A stretch of DNA of 64,000 nucleotides from Collinsella sp. AM33-4BH (GCF_003469205.1 NZ_QSIN01000005.1:1-64000); one strand, 5' to 3'; shown: positions 38,329-48,348, counted from the first letter of the stretch. Notes: generated by a model from the letters alone, not told the origin. Numbers and translations: made by a program.

Positions 38329-39018
38329 CTACTTTTTGCGGTGCAAAAAGCGCGCGATGTCCTCTTCGGTGGGGCTTTTGATGTCAAAGCGCAGCGAGAG
38401 CCAGCGCAGACCCATGGTCACGACAACGCATACGACCAGCGCGGCGACATTGCTCATGATGCCGCTCATAACGAGACACACATAGCTTGTCGATCCGGCG
38501 ATGGCGGCGATGGCATAAAAGTTAGTACGTTGGAAAATGCCCGGAACCACGCCCATAAAGCCGTCGCGCAACATGCCACCGCCCACCGCGGTGAAAAAGC
38601 CCATCATGATGCACACCGCCGGCGCAAAGCCGTAGACCAGCGCCTTGTCTGCTCCAGTGGCGGCGTAGATGCCGACCGAGATGATGTCGAGCAGGGGAAT
38701 GAGTTTTTCGGGCTTGTCGACGATTGCCGGGAAAATATAGATGATGGCTGCCGTGGCAATGGAAAGCGGCAGCGCCATTGGCTGGTTGAGGATGTAGACG
38801 TTGCCCACCTGCAGCGTCATGTCGCGTAAAAGACCGCCGCCCAAGCCACAGACCACGGCGAGCGCAACTGCACCCACCAGGTCGAGTTTGTGCTCGCGCG
38901 CGACCAACACGCCCGAGATTGAAGCCGCGACGACGGCGAACATTTCGAGCCAAAACGGGATGGCGACCATGGCATCCGTGGCGTGTGAGGTAACGGTCAT
39001 AGCGGCGACGACGGGCAA
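38329..39018 (-). CDS. TRIC-type membrane protein (UPF0126, two TRIC repeats)
   Basis: 229 residues with about seven transmembrane helices in two homologous halves, each containing a Gly-rich kink and LRD (LGGGLLRDMTL and VGGGMLRDGFMG). UPF0126/TRIC proteins form trimeric intracellular-type cation channels or are thought to carry glycine-related cargo in bacteria. TTG start with AAAGGA seven bases upstream (MPVVAAMTVT); an ATG six codons later and a 39-codon longer frame are the alternatives. The C-terminus is basic. The gene may be transcribed alone. Confidence 0.85.
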   Translation of the reverse strand: MPVVAAMTVTSHATDAMVAIPFWLEMFAVVAASISGVLVAREHKLDLVGAVALAVVCGLGGGLLRDMTLQVGNVYILNQPMALPLSIATAAIIYIFPAIVDKPEKLIPLLDIISVGIYAATGADKALVYGFAPAVCIMMGFFTAVGGGMLRDGFMGVVPGIFQRTNFYAIAAIAGSTSYVCLVMSGIMSNVAALVVCVVVTMGLRWLSLRFDIKSPTEEDIARFLHRKK

Positions 39019-39131
39019 GATGGAATCCTTTGAGTTGCAGGTTTGGACAATGCCCGTACATAGTACATGGTTGGCGGCGATTGAGACCCTATTGCTCGGC
39101 AAACGGTAGGGGTTGGGTGCGGTCATAGGTT

Positions 39132-39201
39132 CCAAACATGTATACCAGCCTCCAAAGATGTCGAAAAATGTCGTTTTTGGCGGATGATGTACATGTTTTG
39201 G
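39132..39201. repeat. Palindromic element copy G, downstream of the PD-(D/E)XK-like gene
   Basis: About 70 bases from CCAAACATGTATACC to GATGTACATGTTTTGG, self-complementary at the ends, with GATGTCGAAAAATGTC in the middle. Its reverse complement is about 85 percent identical by eye to the element at 40333-40401, so the two form inverted repeats around the intervening gene. Confidence 0.7.
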
Positions 39202-39221
39202 CGCGCGCCGAGCGGGCGACG

Positions 39222-40229
39222 TTACTCGGAGGGCGTCTCTATGTCCTTCGTGCCCTTCCAGTTGCGGATAAGTGCCTTTCGCAGTTCGTTTTGCTTTCGC
39301 TGATACTCGGCATCCGTGCAGCGGGGCATACCGAGTGCTTCGCGGATATTGTTCATGGCACGGTGAAAAGCGAGTTGACTGGCAAATTGCGCTGAGGTGA
39401 GTGTGACAATGCGATAACCCATTTGGGCGAGCACAGCTTCGCGTTCCGCATCTGCTCCCTTACGGCCAGTCTCGTCGTGAAAGCCACCCTTATATTCGAT
39501 GCCGAGCTCTCTGCGCTTATAGGTAATGAGGGCATCGATTTTGAGTGTTCGGGCTTTGGTGCAATGCCAAAGACGTTGAGGGATCTCGAGCGGTCGGTTG
39601 AGCTCGATGCCTCGAATGCCAACGCCGCCTTCGCTTGTTGGAAGTGAAAGTGCGATTGCCGATGCAGCCTCCATAGGCGAGACCGAGTGGTCGTAGACAT
39701 GTCTGAGCGCGAGTCGCGCGCGTGTGGCACCGGGTTTGCCAGGGTGTTGATCGAGCAGTTCGACAATTTCGTCCTTGGAGGTGGTTGCTGGTTGCTCGGT
39801 ATAAGGGTCAGAGGGATTAAGGCCCATGCGATAGTCGCCGCAAACTTCGTAGCCATACTCGAGGTATTCGATTCTATCCATCCACTCGGCGGCGAGCACG
39901 AAGGTGAAGGCTTCGTCGGTGATAAAGATGCCGGGCGTAAGCTCGTCAATATGGCCATAGGGTAGGCTTTGGCCGAGAACATGGCAAGTGACGCCGTTGG
40001 TGCGAATTCGCTCGAAAGCAAACACTACGGAGATATCGATAGTCTTGAACATATCGGGCGGAATGCCGCAGTCGGTGAGGGCCTGTCGTATGCGCGCGAT
40101 GCGTTGCTGGGTGGAGAGACCTCTTGCGCCTATCTGGTAGTCGTGTTGCGCGACCGCTTGAACCCGGCCTTGCGGCGCGTGATGGACGAGCCATGCAGTT
40201 TTATGCGAAATGAGAACAGGGGTATCCAT
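39222..40229 (-). CDS. Protein with C-terminal DUF559/VSR-type PD-(D/E)XK domain
   Basis: 335 residues. Residues about 225-315 fit a Vsr/DUF559 endonuclease-like fold: KIDALITY (Asp), LGIEYKGGFHD (E-x-K), ADAEREAVLAQMGYRIVTLTSAQF. The N-terminal 200 residues (HKTAWLVHHAP, LSTQQRIARIRQALTDCG, HPGKPGATRARLALRHVYDHSVSPMEAA) are unassigned but resemble proteins with an AbiEi-like layout, a loose comparison. GAGAGG precedes the ATG. Palindromic inverted repeats flank the gene on both sides. A cargo gene of a mobile or defence-related cassette is possible; catalysis is inferred from motifs only. Confidence 0.65.
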   Translation of the reverse strand: MDTPVLISHKTAWLVHHAPQGRVQAVAQHDYQIGARGLSTQQRIARIRQALTDCGIPPDMFKTIDISVVFAFERIRTNGVTCHVLGQSLPYGHIDELTPGIFITDEAFTFVLAAEWMDRIEYLEYGYEVCGDYRMGLNPSDPYTEQPATTSKDEIVELLDQHPGKPGATRARLALRHVYDHSVSPMEAASAIALSLPTSEGGVGIRGIELNRPLEIPQRLWHCTKARTLKIDALITYKRRELGIEYKGGFHDETGRKGADAEREAVLAQMGYRIVTLTSAQFASQLAFHRAMNNIREALGMPRCTDAEYQRKQNELRKALIRNWKGTKDIETPSE

Positions 40230-40332
40230 TGGGGACCTCTCGCTCTGAGTCGATACCCAACTCTTATGTCCGTTGAGGTGGGGAAATATACCGAATGCGA
40301 GTAAGCCGACTCATGCACGGCGTGTGTCATAT

Positions 40333-40401
40333 ACAAACGTGTACACCACCCTCCAAAAACGACATTTTTTGACATCTTTGGAGGGTGATGTACATGTTTG
40401 G
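40333..40401. repeat. Palindromic element copy H, upstream of the PD-(D/E)XK-like gene
   Basis: Arms CAAACGTGTACACCACCCTC and the complement of GAGGGTGATGTACATGTTTG match at 22 of 24 bases, with GACATTTTTTGACATC inside. Inverted relative to the copy at 39132-39201. It lies about 100 bases before the gene start and could carry its promoter or operator. Confidence 0.7.
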
Positions 40402-40440
40402 GATGTTGGGTTGGGATTGAACGTGATGGGGGTGTGGGTT

Positions 40441-40584
40441 GAAGAGGAGGGATGTCTAAATTTTGAGCGGAGCTCAAAATTTATTCGGTCGGCTTGCGCC
40501 GACCGCGCTGCGCTAAAAACGCGCCACTGGCGCGTTTTCTTTACGCTTTGCGTCCTGACGGGTTCGAATCCCTCCTCCTCCGCC
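40441..40584. repeat. tRNA-linked composite hairpin element, copy 2
   Basis: Lies just downstream of tRNA-Ser(CGA). Outer stem GAGGAGGGAT (near 40444) with ATCCCTCCTC; inside are an 11-bp hairpin AAATTTTGAGC/GCTCAAAATTT (40458-40482), a 7-bp hairpin GGTCGGC/GCCGACC (40487-40504), a 10-bp hairpin AAAACGCGCC/GGCGCGTTTT (40516-40538) and ACGC/GCGT (40543-40553). The right end, 40556-40584, is an inverted copy of the 3' end of the adjacent tRNA-Ser, about 27 of 29 bases. Confidence 0.75.
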
Positions 40585-40610
40585 GTATTTGCTCGTAAGG
40601 GACTCTAAAC

Positions 40611-40635
40611 AAAAAAAGCCCCCGTTTTCGGGAGC
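40611..40635 (-). terminator. Terminator after tRNA-Ser(CGA)
   Basis: On the minus strand GCTCCCG/CGGGGGC around AAAA, then seven T; 15 bases past the tRNA. Confidence 0.85.
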
Positions 40636-40649
40636 TTTCTCAACCAAAA

Positions 40650-40740
40650 TGGCGGAGGAGGAGGGATTCGAACCCTCGTGACCTTATACAGGCCAAACGG
40701 TTTTCGAGACCGCCGCATTCAACCACTCTGCCACCCCTCC
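40650..40740 (-). tRNA. tRNA-Ser (anticodon CGA)
   Basis: 91 bases with the long variable arm of class II tRNAs, acceptor GGAGGGG/CTCCTCC, anticodon loop CTCGAAA, discriminator G and encoded CCA. Confidence 0.96.
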
Positions 40741-40748
40741 GCGTGGGG

Positions 40749-40780
40749 TAAAAACAAAGCAGGCTCGAAGGCCTGCTTTG
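40749..40780 (-). terminator. Terminator after tRNA-Ser(GGA)
   Basis: On the minus strand CAAAGCAGGC/GCCTGCTTTG, 10 bp, followed by TTTTTA, between the two tRNA-Ser genes. Confidence 0.75.
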
Positions 40781-40788
40781 GAATTAAC

Positions 40789-40879
40789 TGGCGGAGAGTC
40801 AGGGATTTGAACCCTGGAGACGCTTTTGACGCCTACACGATTTCCAATCGTGCTCCTTCGGCCACTCGGACAACTCTCC
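40789..40879 (-). tRNA. tRNA-Ser (anticodon GGA)
   Basis: 91 bases, class II, acceptor GGAGAGT/ACTCTCC, anticodon stem CACGA/TCGTG around TTGGAAA, encoded CCA. Confidence 0.96.
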
Positions 40880-40895
40880 GTTAAATGCGAAAGTC

Positions 40896-40923
40896 AGTAT
40901 ACACGAGGAATCGCAAAGTGCAA
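40896..40923 (-). promoter_or_regulatory. Promoter of the tRNA-Ser pair
   Basis: On the minus strand TTGCAC and TATACT are 16 bases apart; the -10 box lies 16 bases before tRNA-Ser(GGA). Confidence 0.65.
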
Positions 40924-41384
40924 ACAGAAAAGTTGGCATTTTTTAAAACGCTTGGCCGTGCTTGGCGCTGCAGTGGGGCTTGAGGTCCCAAAAAACGGCT
41001 TCCGACCAGCGTGGTTGATCAACTCAATTGTTCAAAAAAGGGTATTCATAAGCGACTTGGCAATGAATTTAAAAATCTTTGGGTGGTGCTGTGGGCCACT
41101 GGTATGCATTTTGCGACCACAGCCTTGTGCCCGCTGACCTGCGGCTTGGCTCAGCTTGTCCCCACGGCACCGTATCTTGAACACAGATCCGTCAAGCATT
41201 TGGTCAGCATTTGGTTGGAATGCGCATGAAGTGCCGTGTGAGCATGGACATATGTGGAGGTCATGAGGTTGTAGCTGCATATTCTTGCAGCCTAGGAGGT
41301 TGAAAGATATTATTACCAAGTCTTTTCCTGCTTCAGGCGCACCTTCACGACCTGAAGCCACATTTGCCCAGAGGAGGTGACAAT
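40924..41384. other. Gene-free stretch before rpsF
   Basis: About 460 bases without a convincing gene. Near the right end a hairpin CTTCAGG/CCTGAAG (41331-41357) lies 28 bases before rpsF, in the place where an S6:S18 autoregulatory leader would be, but the known CCG-bulge motif is not clear to me. An rpsF promoter must be present but I could not fix it. Confidence 0.4.
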
Positions 41385-41678
41385 ATGAAGGCTTATGAAC
41401 TGCTGTTCTTTGTTGACCCGTCGCTCGACCCCGAGACTCGTCTCGCTGTTATGAAGCGTATCGATACCACGATCGCTGAGGGCGCTGGCAAGGTCGACTC
41501 CGTTGACGAGTGGGGCAAGCGCAAGCTCGCCTACGAGATCAACGACCTCACCGATGGTGACTACACCCTCATCAACTTCCACGCAGATCCTACCCAGATC
41601 GCCGAGCTTGATCGCGTCCTGCGCATCACCGACGCTGTGGTCCGCCACATGATCGTCCGTCGCGACGACCAGGAGTAA
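41385..41678 (+). CDS. rpsF: Ribosomal protein bS6
   Basis: 97 residues; MKAYELLFFVDPSL and GKRKLAYEINDLTDGDYTLINF are typical. GAGGAGGTGACAAT before the ATG decides the start over a seven-codon longer frame. First gene of the rpsF-ssb-rpsR-rplI-dnaB cluster. Confidence 0.97.
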   Translation: MKAYELLFFVDPSLDPETRLAVMKRIDTTIAEGAGKVDSVDEWGKRKLAYEINDLTDGDYTLINFHADPTQIAELDRVLRITDAVVRHMIVRRDDQE

Positions 41679-41726
41679 GACTGTCGTTTTGGACTGGGCT
41701 TGTGCCCCAAGAGGAAGTAGTGAGTT

Positions 41727-42179
41727 ATGAGCATCAATCGAGTGAACATCACCGGTAACCTCACCCGCGATCCCGAGCTGCGCGCCACCGCCGGCGGAAC
41801 CCAGGTTCTGTCCTTTGGCGTCGCCGTGAACGATCGTCGCCGCAACGCGCAGACTGGCGAGTGGGAGGACTATCCCAACTTTGTCGACTGCACCATGTTC
41901 GGCACCCGCGCCGAGGCCGTGAGCCGTTTCCTGGCAAAGGGAAACAAGGTCGCGATCGAGGGCAAGCTGCGCTACAGCTCTTGGGAGCGCGACGGCCAGC
42001 GCCGGAGCAAGCTTGAGGTCATCGTCGATGAGATCGAGTTTATGAGCTCCCGTGGTGGCCAGGGTGGCTACGACCAGGGCGGTTACGCCCCCGCAGCTCC
42101 CGCGCCCGCAGCACGTCCTGCCGCACCGGTGGCTACGCCGCCCGCGGTCGACGTCTACGATGAGGACATCCCGTTCTAA
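41727..42179 (+). CDS. ssb: Single-stranded DNA-binding protein
   Basis: 150 residues: an OB-fold (about 1-108, MSINRVNITGNLTRDPELRAT, NFVDCTMFGTRAEAVSRFLAKGNKVAIEGKL), a Gly/Ala/Pro linker and the acidic tip DEDIPF that docks repair and replication partners. AGAGGAAG lies upstream. Confidence 0.97.
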   Translation: MSINRVNITGNLTRDPELRATAGGTQVLSFGVAVNDRRRNAQTGEWEDYPNFVDCTMFGTRAEAVSRFLAKGNKVAIEGKLRYSSWERDGQRRSKLEVIVDEIEFMSSRGGQGGYDQGGYAPAAPAPAARPAAPVATPPAVDVYDEDIPF

Positions 42180-42251
42180 GGGTTGTTCACCTATTTTTGA
42201 GTGAGAGGCGGCTTCGGTTCGCCGAAGTTGCCAAACGAAAGGTATTTTGAC

Positions 42252-42518
42252 ATGGCTAATGATTTTTCTGCACGTCAGCCGCGTCGTAAGTACTGCCAGT
42301 TCTGCAAGGAGAACACTGAGTTCATCGACTATAAGGACACTCAGCTTCTCCGTAAGTACATGACCGACCGTGGCAAGATTAAGCCCCGTCGCGTCACTGG
42401 CGCTTGCACGCAGCATCAGCATGACATCGCCAACGCCATCAAGCGCGCCCGCGAGATGGCTCTCCTGCCGTACACCGTCCCCGTGGTTTCCTCTCGTGGC
42501 AACCGCGACCGCGGCTAA
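42252..42518 (+). CDS. rpsR: Ribosomal protein bS18
   Basis: 88 residues, [20 protein letters not shown] and the basic [30 protein letters not shown]. It keeps a CxxC and a third cysteine, the zinc-type form. AAAGG nine bases before the ATG favours it over a longer frame. Confidence 0.96.
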   Translation: MANDFSARQPRRKYCQFCKENTEFIDYKDTQLLRKYMTDRGKIKPRRVTGACTQHQHDIANAIKRAREMALLPYTVPVVSSRGNRDRG

Positions 42519-42533
42519 GAAGGGAGACGCATC

Positions 42534-43073
42534 ATGAAGGTTATTCTTCTCGATGAGATCAAGGGCAAGGGCGGCGAGGGTGACGTCGTAGAGGTCGCTC
42601 AGGGTTACGCTGAGAACTTCCTGTTCCCCAAGAAGCTCGCTGTTGCCGCCACCAAGGGCAACCTCAAGCAGCTTGACGAGCGTCGCAACAACATCGCCAA
42701 GCGCGAGGCCGTCCGTCTGGCTACCGCCAACGAGACCAAGGCTGCCTTCGAGGGCAAGACGGTCACCGTTGACGTCAAGGTCGGCGACGAGGGCATCCTC
42801 TTTGGCTCCGTTACCGCCGCTATGATCGCTGACGCCATCAAGGCTCAGCTCGGTATGGACATCGACCGCAAGCGCGTCGAGCTCGGTAAGCCCATCAAGG
42901 TTGCCGGTGCCCACACCGTTGCCATCTCGCTGTACCGCGAGATCAAGGCCGAGGTTGTCGTTCTCGTCGGCGTTACCGCCGAGGAGCTCGCTGCCGAGGC
43001 TGAGGTCGAGGAGGCCGCTGAGGTCGCCGAGGCCGAGACCGCCGAGGTCGAGACTGAGGCTGCTGCCGAGTAG
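42534..43073 (+). CDS. rplI: Ribosomal protein bL9 with acidic tail
   Basis: 179 residues. The N-terminal domain (MKVILLDEIKGKGGEGDVVEVAQGYAENFLFPKKLA) and long helix are standard. The last 30 residues are an Ala/Glu/Val repeat (AEAEVEEAAEVAEAETAEVE) not found in the common 147-150 residue form. AAGGGAGACG precedes the ATG. Confidence 0.96.
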   Translation: MKVILLDEIKGKGGEGDVVEVAQGYAENFLFPKKLAVAATKGNLKQLDERRNNIAKREAVRLATANETKAAFEGKTVTVDVKVGDEGILFGSVTAAMIADAIKAQLGMDIDRKRVELGKPIKVAGAHTVAISLYREIKAEVVVLVGVTAEELAAEAEVEEAAEVAEAETAEVETEAAAE

Positions 43074-43105
43074 CATTTGCTGCAACGCAACAATCTTGTT
43101 CTAAG

Positions 43106-43142
43106 AAGGGCGCTCTGGGAAACCAGGGCGCCCTTTTGTTTT
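43106..43142 (+). terminator. Terminator of the rpsF-rplI operon
   Basis: GGGCGCTCTGG/CCAGGGCGCCC around GAAA, followed by TTTTGTTTTTT. Confidence 0.9.
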
Positions 43143-43297
43143 TTGCGCTGAGTGAGTGTCATGGTGAACGTTGCGTCGAAGTCCTATATACAGGACCGTT
43201 CATCCGTTTGGTTCGGTGATGATTGGCGGCGCGCGGCGCGTTTTGGGACCGTGGCTGATACTATGGATGCTCGCAAGCGATATGAATGAGGATGCTC

Positions 43298-44689
43298 ATG
43301 GCATATGACGATAGGGAGACCGGGCTGACGGTTGAGGACCGCGGCTCCAAGTTGGGTCTTCCCCAAAACCAAGATGCAGAGGCCAATGTACTGGCCGCTA
43401 TGCTGCTATCGCCCGAGGTGGTCGAAGAGGCCCAGGTCGAGCTGCAGCCCGATGACTTCTACCGGCCCATTCATAAGACCATCTATACCGCGATGGTCGA
43501 TATGTACAACAGCCGCATTCCCATCGACTCCATCTCGCTGATCGATTACCTGCGAAGCATCAACAAGCTTGATGCCGTGGGCGGCGAGGCCTACATTTTG
43601 GAGTTGATGGGTCAGACCCTGTCGCTCGTCAACTGGCAGCACCATGCCGCTATCGTTCGCCGCGATTCGATGCTGCGTGAGCTGATCGGCGCCACCAACG
43701 AGATCAACGCGCTGGCCTATAACGCTCCCACCGATACCAAAGAGGTCGTGGAGCTGGCCGAGAGCAAGTTGCTCAAGGTCACGGCGCGCGAGGTCAAGTC
43801 GAGCTACAAGACGCTGACCGAGTTTATGGTCGAGGCCTATAACGAGGCCGAGGAAGTGTGCCAGGCAGGCGGCCAGGCTGCGGGCGTGCCCACGGGCTTC
43901 CCGTCGCTCGACCGCATGCTCATGGGTTTTCGCGAGGGCCAGCTCATCATCATCGGCGCCCGCCCTGCTGTGGGTAAGACGTCGTTCGCCCTGAATCTGG
44001 CGCTCAACGCTGCCGCGGCCGGTTATACCGTCGGCTTCTTCTCGCTGGAGATGTCGGGCAAGGAAATTGCCCAGCGTCTGATTTGCGCCTACGCCATGAT
44101 TTCGATCAGTGACTTCCGCATGGGCCGCATTAGCCCCGAGCAGTGGGCCAATATCAACGAGGCCACGCAGACCTTGTCCAAGCTCGATATTCTGATTGAC
44201 GATACGCCCGGCACCACAGTGACCGAGATTCGCGCCAAGAGCCGCCGCATGCTCCACAACAAGGAGAAGGCCATCATCATCCTGGACTACCTGCAGCTGG
44301 TGAGTCCTCCGCCGGGACGCCGCTCCGAGAGCCGTACCGTCGAGGTCTCCGAGATGTCGCGTGGTCTGAAGATCATGGCCAAGGAACTCAAGATCCCGCT
44401 CATCGCGCTGTCGCAGCTCTCGCGTCAGGTCGAATCCCGTACCGGCAAGCGCCCGCAGCTTTCCGACCTTCGTGAATCGGGCTCCATCGAGCAGGACGCC
44501 GATATCGTTATGTTCTTGGACCGCTCCGCCGACGAGGCCGAAGCCTCGCGCGACGATCGACCCGACGAGGGCGTTACGCGTATCGTCGTGGCCAAGAACC
44601 GTTCGGGCCCGATCGGCGACGTCGACCTGATGTTCCTGCCGGCATCCACCAAGTTCTATGAGCTTGATGGGGCACATGCCGAGGAGTAG
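43298..44689 (+). CDS. dnaB: Replicative DNA helicase DnaB
   Basis: 463 residues. An N-terminal primase-interacting domain (about 20-125: LPQNQDAEANVLAAMLLSPE) and a RecA-like motor (Walker A GARPAVGKTS; IIILDYLQLV; QLSRQVESRTGKRPQLSDLRESGSIEQDAD). No intein. ATG with GAGG six bases upstream; the frame is open four codons earlier. It acts together with the DciA-like protein near the origin, by inference. Confidence 0.96.
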   Translation: MAYDDRETGLTVEDRGSKLGLPQNQDAEANVLAAMLLSPEVVEEAQVELQPDDFYRPIHKTIYTAMVDMYNSRIPIDSISLIDYLRSINKLDAVGGEAYILELMGQTLSLVNWQHHAAIVRRDSMLRELIGATNEINALAYNAPTDTKEVVELAESKLLKVTAREVKSSYKTLTEFMVEAYNEAEEVCQAGGQAAGVPTGFPSLDRMLMGFREGQLIIIGARPAVGKTSFALNLALNAAAAGYTVGFFSLEMSGKEIAQRLICAYAMISISDFRMGRISPEQWANINEATQTLSKLDILIDDTPGTTVTEIRAKSRRMLHNKEKAIIILDYLQLVSPPPGRRSESRTVEVSEMSRGLKIMAKELKIPLIALSQLSRQVESRTGKRPQLSDLRESGSIEQDADIVMFLDRSADEAEASRDDRPDEGVTRIVVAKNRSGPIGDVDLMFLPASTKFYELDGAHAEE

Positions 44690-44773
44690 GACAGGCGCCC
44701 GTTGCACGGGTATACTGGGAATGTTTTGTGCTTCTGCGTGCCGGCGTGGCGCGTAGACAGTCCATGAATGTAA

Positions 44774-46069
<1,296 letters not shown>

Positions 46070-46091
46070 TCGGGACTATTTGGTTATTGCG

Positions 46092-46136
46092 ATATACCCC
46101 TTTGCAGCCCAAGCGGGCGGCCGAGGGGTATATTTG
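46092..46136 (+). terminator. Probable terminator of purA
   Basis: ATATACCCC/GGGGTATAT, 9 bp, with an inner GCCC/GGGC stem, then TTGCTT; the T-run is short. Confidence 0.55.
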
Positions 46137-46187
46137 CTTGCAAAGGGCTCGCGCGGAGCGGGCCGTTAATCCATAGAGGAGGCACCC

Positions 46188-47492
46188 TTGAAGGCGGACA
46201 CTCAAACCATCGACATCCTGTTGTTGGGCAGCGGCGGCCGCGAGCACGCTCTGGCGGCCAAGCTCGCAGCATCACCGCGCGCCGGCAAGCTCTACATTGC
46301 GCCGGGCAACGGCGGCACCGCGAGCTGCGGCGAGAACGTGGTTCTCGACGATTGCGATCCTGCGGCCGTGGCGGCGTTTGCCCAGAGCCACGGATGCGGA
46401 CTCGTGGTGATCGGCCCCGAGGCCCCGCTCGTGGTGGGCGTGGCCGACGCCGTGCGCGCGGCGGGCATCCCGTGCTTTGGCCCGGGTGCCGAGGGTGCCC
46501 AGATGGAGGGCTCCAAGCTGTTCTCCAAGCAGCTCATGGAGCGCGCCGGTATCCCGACGGCAGCCTACGGCTCGTTCACCGACGAGGCTTCGGCTCTCGC
46601 CTACGTGCGCGAGCAGGGCGCCCCGCTGGTCGTCAAGGCCGACGGCCTTGCCGCGGGCAAGGGCGTCATCGTGGCGATCGAACTTGAGCAGGCCGAGGAG
46701 GCCGTGCGCGAGTGCTTTGGCGGCACCTTTGGCGATGCCGGCAATACTGTGGTCATCGAGGAGATGCTGACCGGCCCCGAGTGCTCGCTTTTGGCCTTTA
46801 CCGACGGCAAGACCGTGCGCCCCATGGCCACCTCGCAGGACCACAAGCGCGCGCTCGAGGGCGACAAGGGTCCCAACACCGGCGGCATGGGCGTCTACAG
46901 CCCGGTGCCCATCGTGACCGACGAGGAGCACGCCACCATGGTGGCGGTCATGGAGCAGACCGTTGCCGAGCTTGCTGCCGAGGGCATCGACTACCGCGGC
47001 TGCCTGTACGGCGGCTTTATGCTTACCCCCGCCGGCCCCAAGGTGTTGGAGTTCAACGCCCGCTTTGGCGACCCCGAGACGCAGGTCGTGCTGCCGCGCC
47101 TTAAGAACGACCTGGTCGAGGTCATGCTCGCCTGCGCTAACTGCGAGCTCGACCAGATTGAGCTCGATTGGCGTGACGAGTGGGCCGTGGCCGTTGTCCT
47201 GACGAGTGCGGGCTATCCCGGCAGCTACGAGAAGGGCAAGGTCATCACCGGTATCGAGGATGCCGAGGCCATGGAGAACGTGACGGTGTACCACGCCGGC
47301 ACCGCCGTGGTGGACGGCCAGCTCGTGACCAACGGCGGCCGCGTGCTCGCCGTGACCGCGCTGGGCGACACGTTCGAGAACGCCCGCAACCTTGCCTATG
47401 AGGCCTGCGAGAAGATCGATTTTGAGGGCAAGACCCTGCGTCACGACATTGGTCTGCGCGCGCTGCGCGGCCGCGACGCCTGGGATGCCTAA
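46188..47492 (+). CDS. purD: Phosphoribosylamine--glycine ligase
   Basis: 434 residues, ATP-grasp enzyme (GARS). [62 protein letters not shown] are all typical. TTG start with GAGGAGG six bases upstream. Purine step 2; PurE, the last gene in the window, acts later in the pathway. Confidence 0.97.
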   Translation: MKADTQTIDILLLGSGGREHALAAKLAASPRAGKLYIAPGNGGTASCGENVVLDDCDPAAVAAFAQSHGCGLVVIGPEAPLVVGVADAVRAAGIPCFGPGAEGAQMEGSKLFSKQLMERAGIPTAAYGSFTDEASALAYVREQGAPLVVKADGLAAGKGVIVAIELEQAEEAVRECFGGTFGDAGNTVVIEEMLTGPECSLLAFTDGKTVRPMATSQDHKRALEGDKGPNTGGMGVYSPVPIVTDEEHATMVAVMEQTVAELAAEGIDYRGCLYGGFMLTPAGPKVLEFNARFGDPETQVVLPRLKNDLVEVMLACANCELDQIELDWRDEWAVAVVLTSAGYPGSYEKGKVITGIEDAEAMENVTVYHAGTAVVDGQLVTNGGRVLAVTALGDTFENARNLAYEACEKIDFEGKTLRHDIGLRALRGRDAWDA

Positions 47493-47513
47493 AATCCGGG
47501 AGGAATGAGACGG

Positions 47514-48209
47514 ATGGACGATAAGAACGAAGAGCTCGTGGACGCGCAGATCGTCGAGGAAGACAGCCGCGCGTACGGACACGCAGAGGGCGAGCCGGGC
47601 GGCGAGGTTGCCGATGAGCCGGTGCTGGTGCTGGGGGACGAAGACCCGCATGACGCGCTGCTGCACGAGAAGATTCTTTCGGAGGAGTGCGCCTGGAAGG
47701 GCAAGATCCTCGACGTCCACCGTCTTGAGGTTGAACTGCCCAACGGCCACCGCAGTGCCCGCGATGTGATTCGTCATCCTGGCGCGGCGGCCGTTGTCGC
47801 GCTGACCGAGACCGGCAAGATCGTGCTGGTGCGTCAGTATCGCACCGCTATCGACCGCGTGACGGTCGAGATTCCCGCCGGCAAGCTCGACCCGGGCGAG
47901 GACCCGCTCGATTGCGCCAAACGCGAGCTGCATGAGGAGACGGGCTTTAGGGCCGGCCGTATTCGCTTTTTGACGTCGATTGTCACGACCTGCGGTTTCT
48001 GCGACGAGATTATCCACATCTACCTGGCCACCAAGCTCGAGTTTGATGCGCCCAACCCCGACGATGATGAGTTTGTCAACGTGGACCTGGTGCCGCTGCA
48101 CGAGCTGATCGACGCCGTGCTCGACGGCAAGATCGAAGACGCCAAGACCGTCGTAGGCGCGCTTGCCTGCGACAGCATCGCGCACCGCTTGGGTGGGGCC
48201 GAGCTCTAG
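47514..48209 (+). CDS. Nudix hydrolase, ADP-ribose pyrophosphatase type
   Basis: 231 residues. A variable acidic N-terminus (1-60) precedes a Nudix domain with the complete box GKLDPGEDPLDCAKRELHEETG and the preceding VLVRQYRTAIDRVTVEIPA, the pattern of ADP-ribose and related nucleotide-sugar pyrophosphatases. GGAGG ten bases before the ATG; an ATG three codons earlier is too close to the site. It follows purD by 21 bases and is probably co-transcribed with it. Confidence 0.88.
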   Translation: MDDKNEELVDAQIVEEDSRAYGHAEGEPGGEVADEPVLVLGDEDPHDALLHEKILSEECAWKGKILDVHRLEVELPNGHRSARDVIRHPGAAAVVALTETGKIVLVRQYRTAIDRVTVEIPAGKLDPGEDPLDCAKRELHEETGFRAGRIRFLTSIVTTCGFCDEIIHIYLATKLEFDAPNPDDDEFVNVDLVPLHELIDAVLDGKIEDAKTVVGALACDSIAHRLGGAEL

Positions 48210-48237
48210 GTTACGCGGTTTTACCAAACCGCGTAAC
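48210..48237 (+). terminator. Hairpin at the end of the purD-Nudix unit
   Basis: A perfect 12-bp stem GTTACGCGGTTT/AAACCGCGTAAC directly after the stop codon; no T-run follows. Confidence 0.45.
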
Positions 48238-48250
48238 GAGTCGACGCTGC

Positions 48251-48348
48251 AAACGCCCCTAAGCGGCAATCTGCCTTTCAATCGTCGCTCGCGTACCGAA
48301 GTACGCGTCGCTCCTCTTTCAAGGCACCTTGCTCGCTTAGGGACGTTT
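48251..48348. repeat. Long imperfect palindrome (core family 1, second copy)
   Basis: Arms AAACGCCCCTAAGCG and CGCTTAGGGACGTTT are complementary except one wobble. The core at 48278-48320 (TCAATCGTCGCTCGCGTACC, then GAAGTACGCGTCGCTCCTCT) repeats the one between gyrB and gyrA with about 39 of 43 bases identical. Confidence 0.7.

Noticed and set aside
39075..39126. Short frame MFGTYDRTQP... within the palindrome, with GGAGG upstream
   Set aside because: About 16 codons only, and its site belongs to the palindrome.
41306..41384. Possible leader peptide (26 codons from TTG) before rpsF
   Set aside because: The AGGAGG directly abuts the TTG with no spacing, and the peptide shows no regulatory feature.
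46272..48281. 669-residue minus-strand frame over purD and the Nudix gene
   Set aside because: Antisense shadow of two conserved enzymes; His/Leu/Gly-rich composition typical of a mirrored frame.
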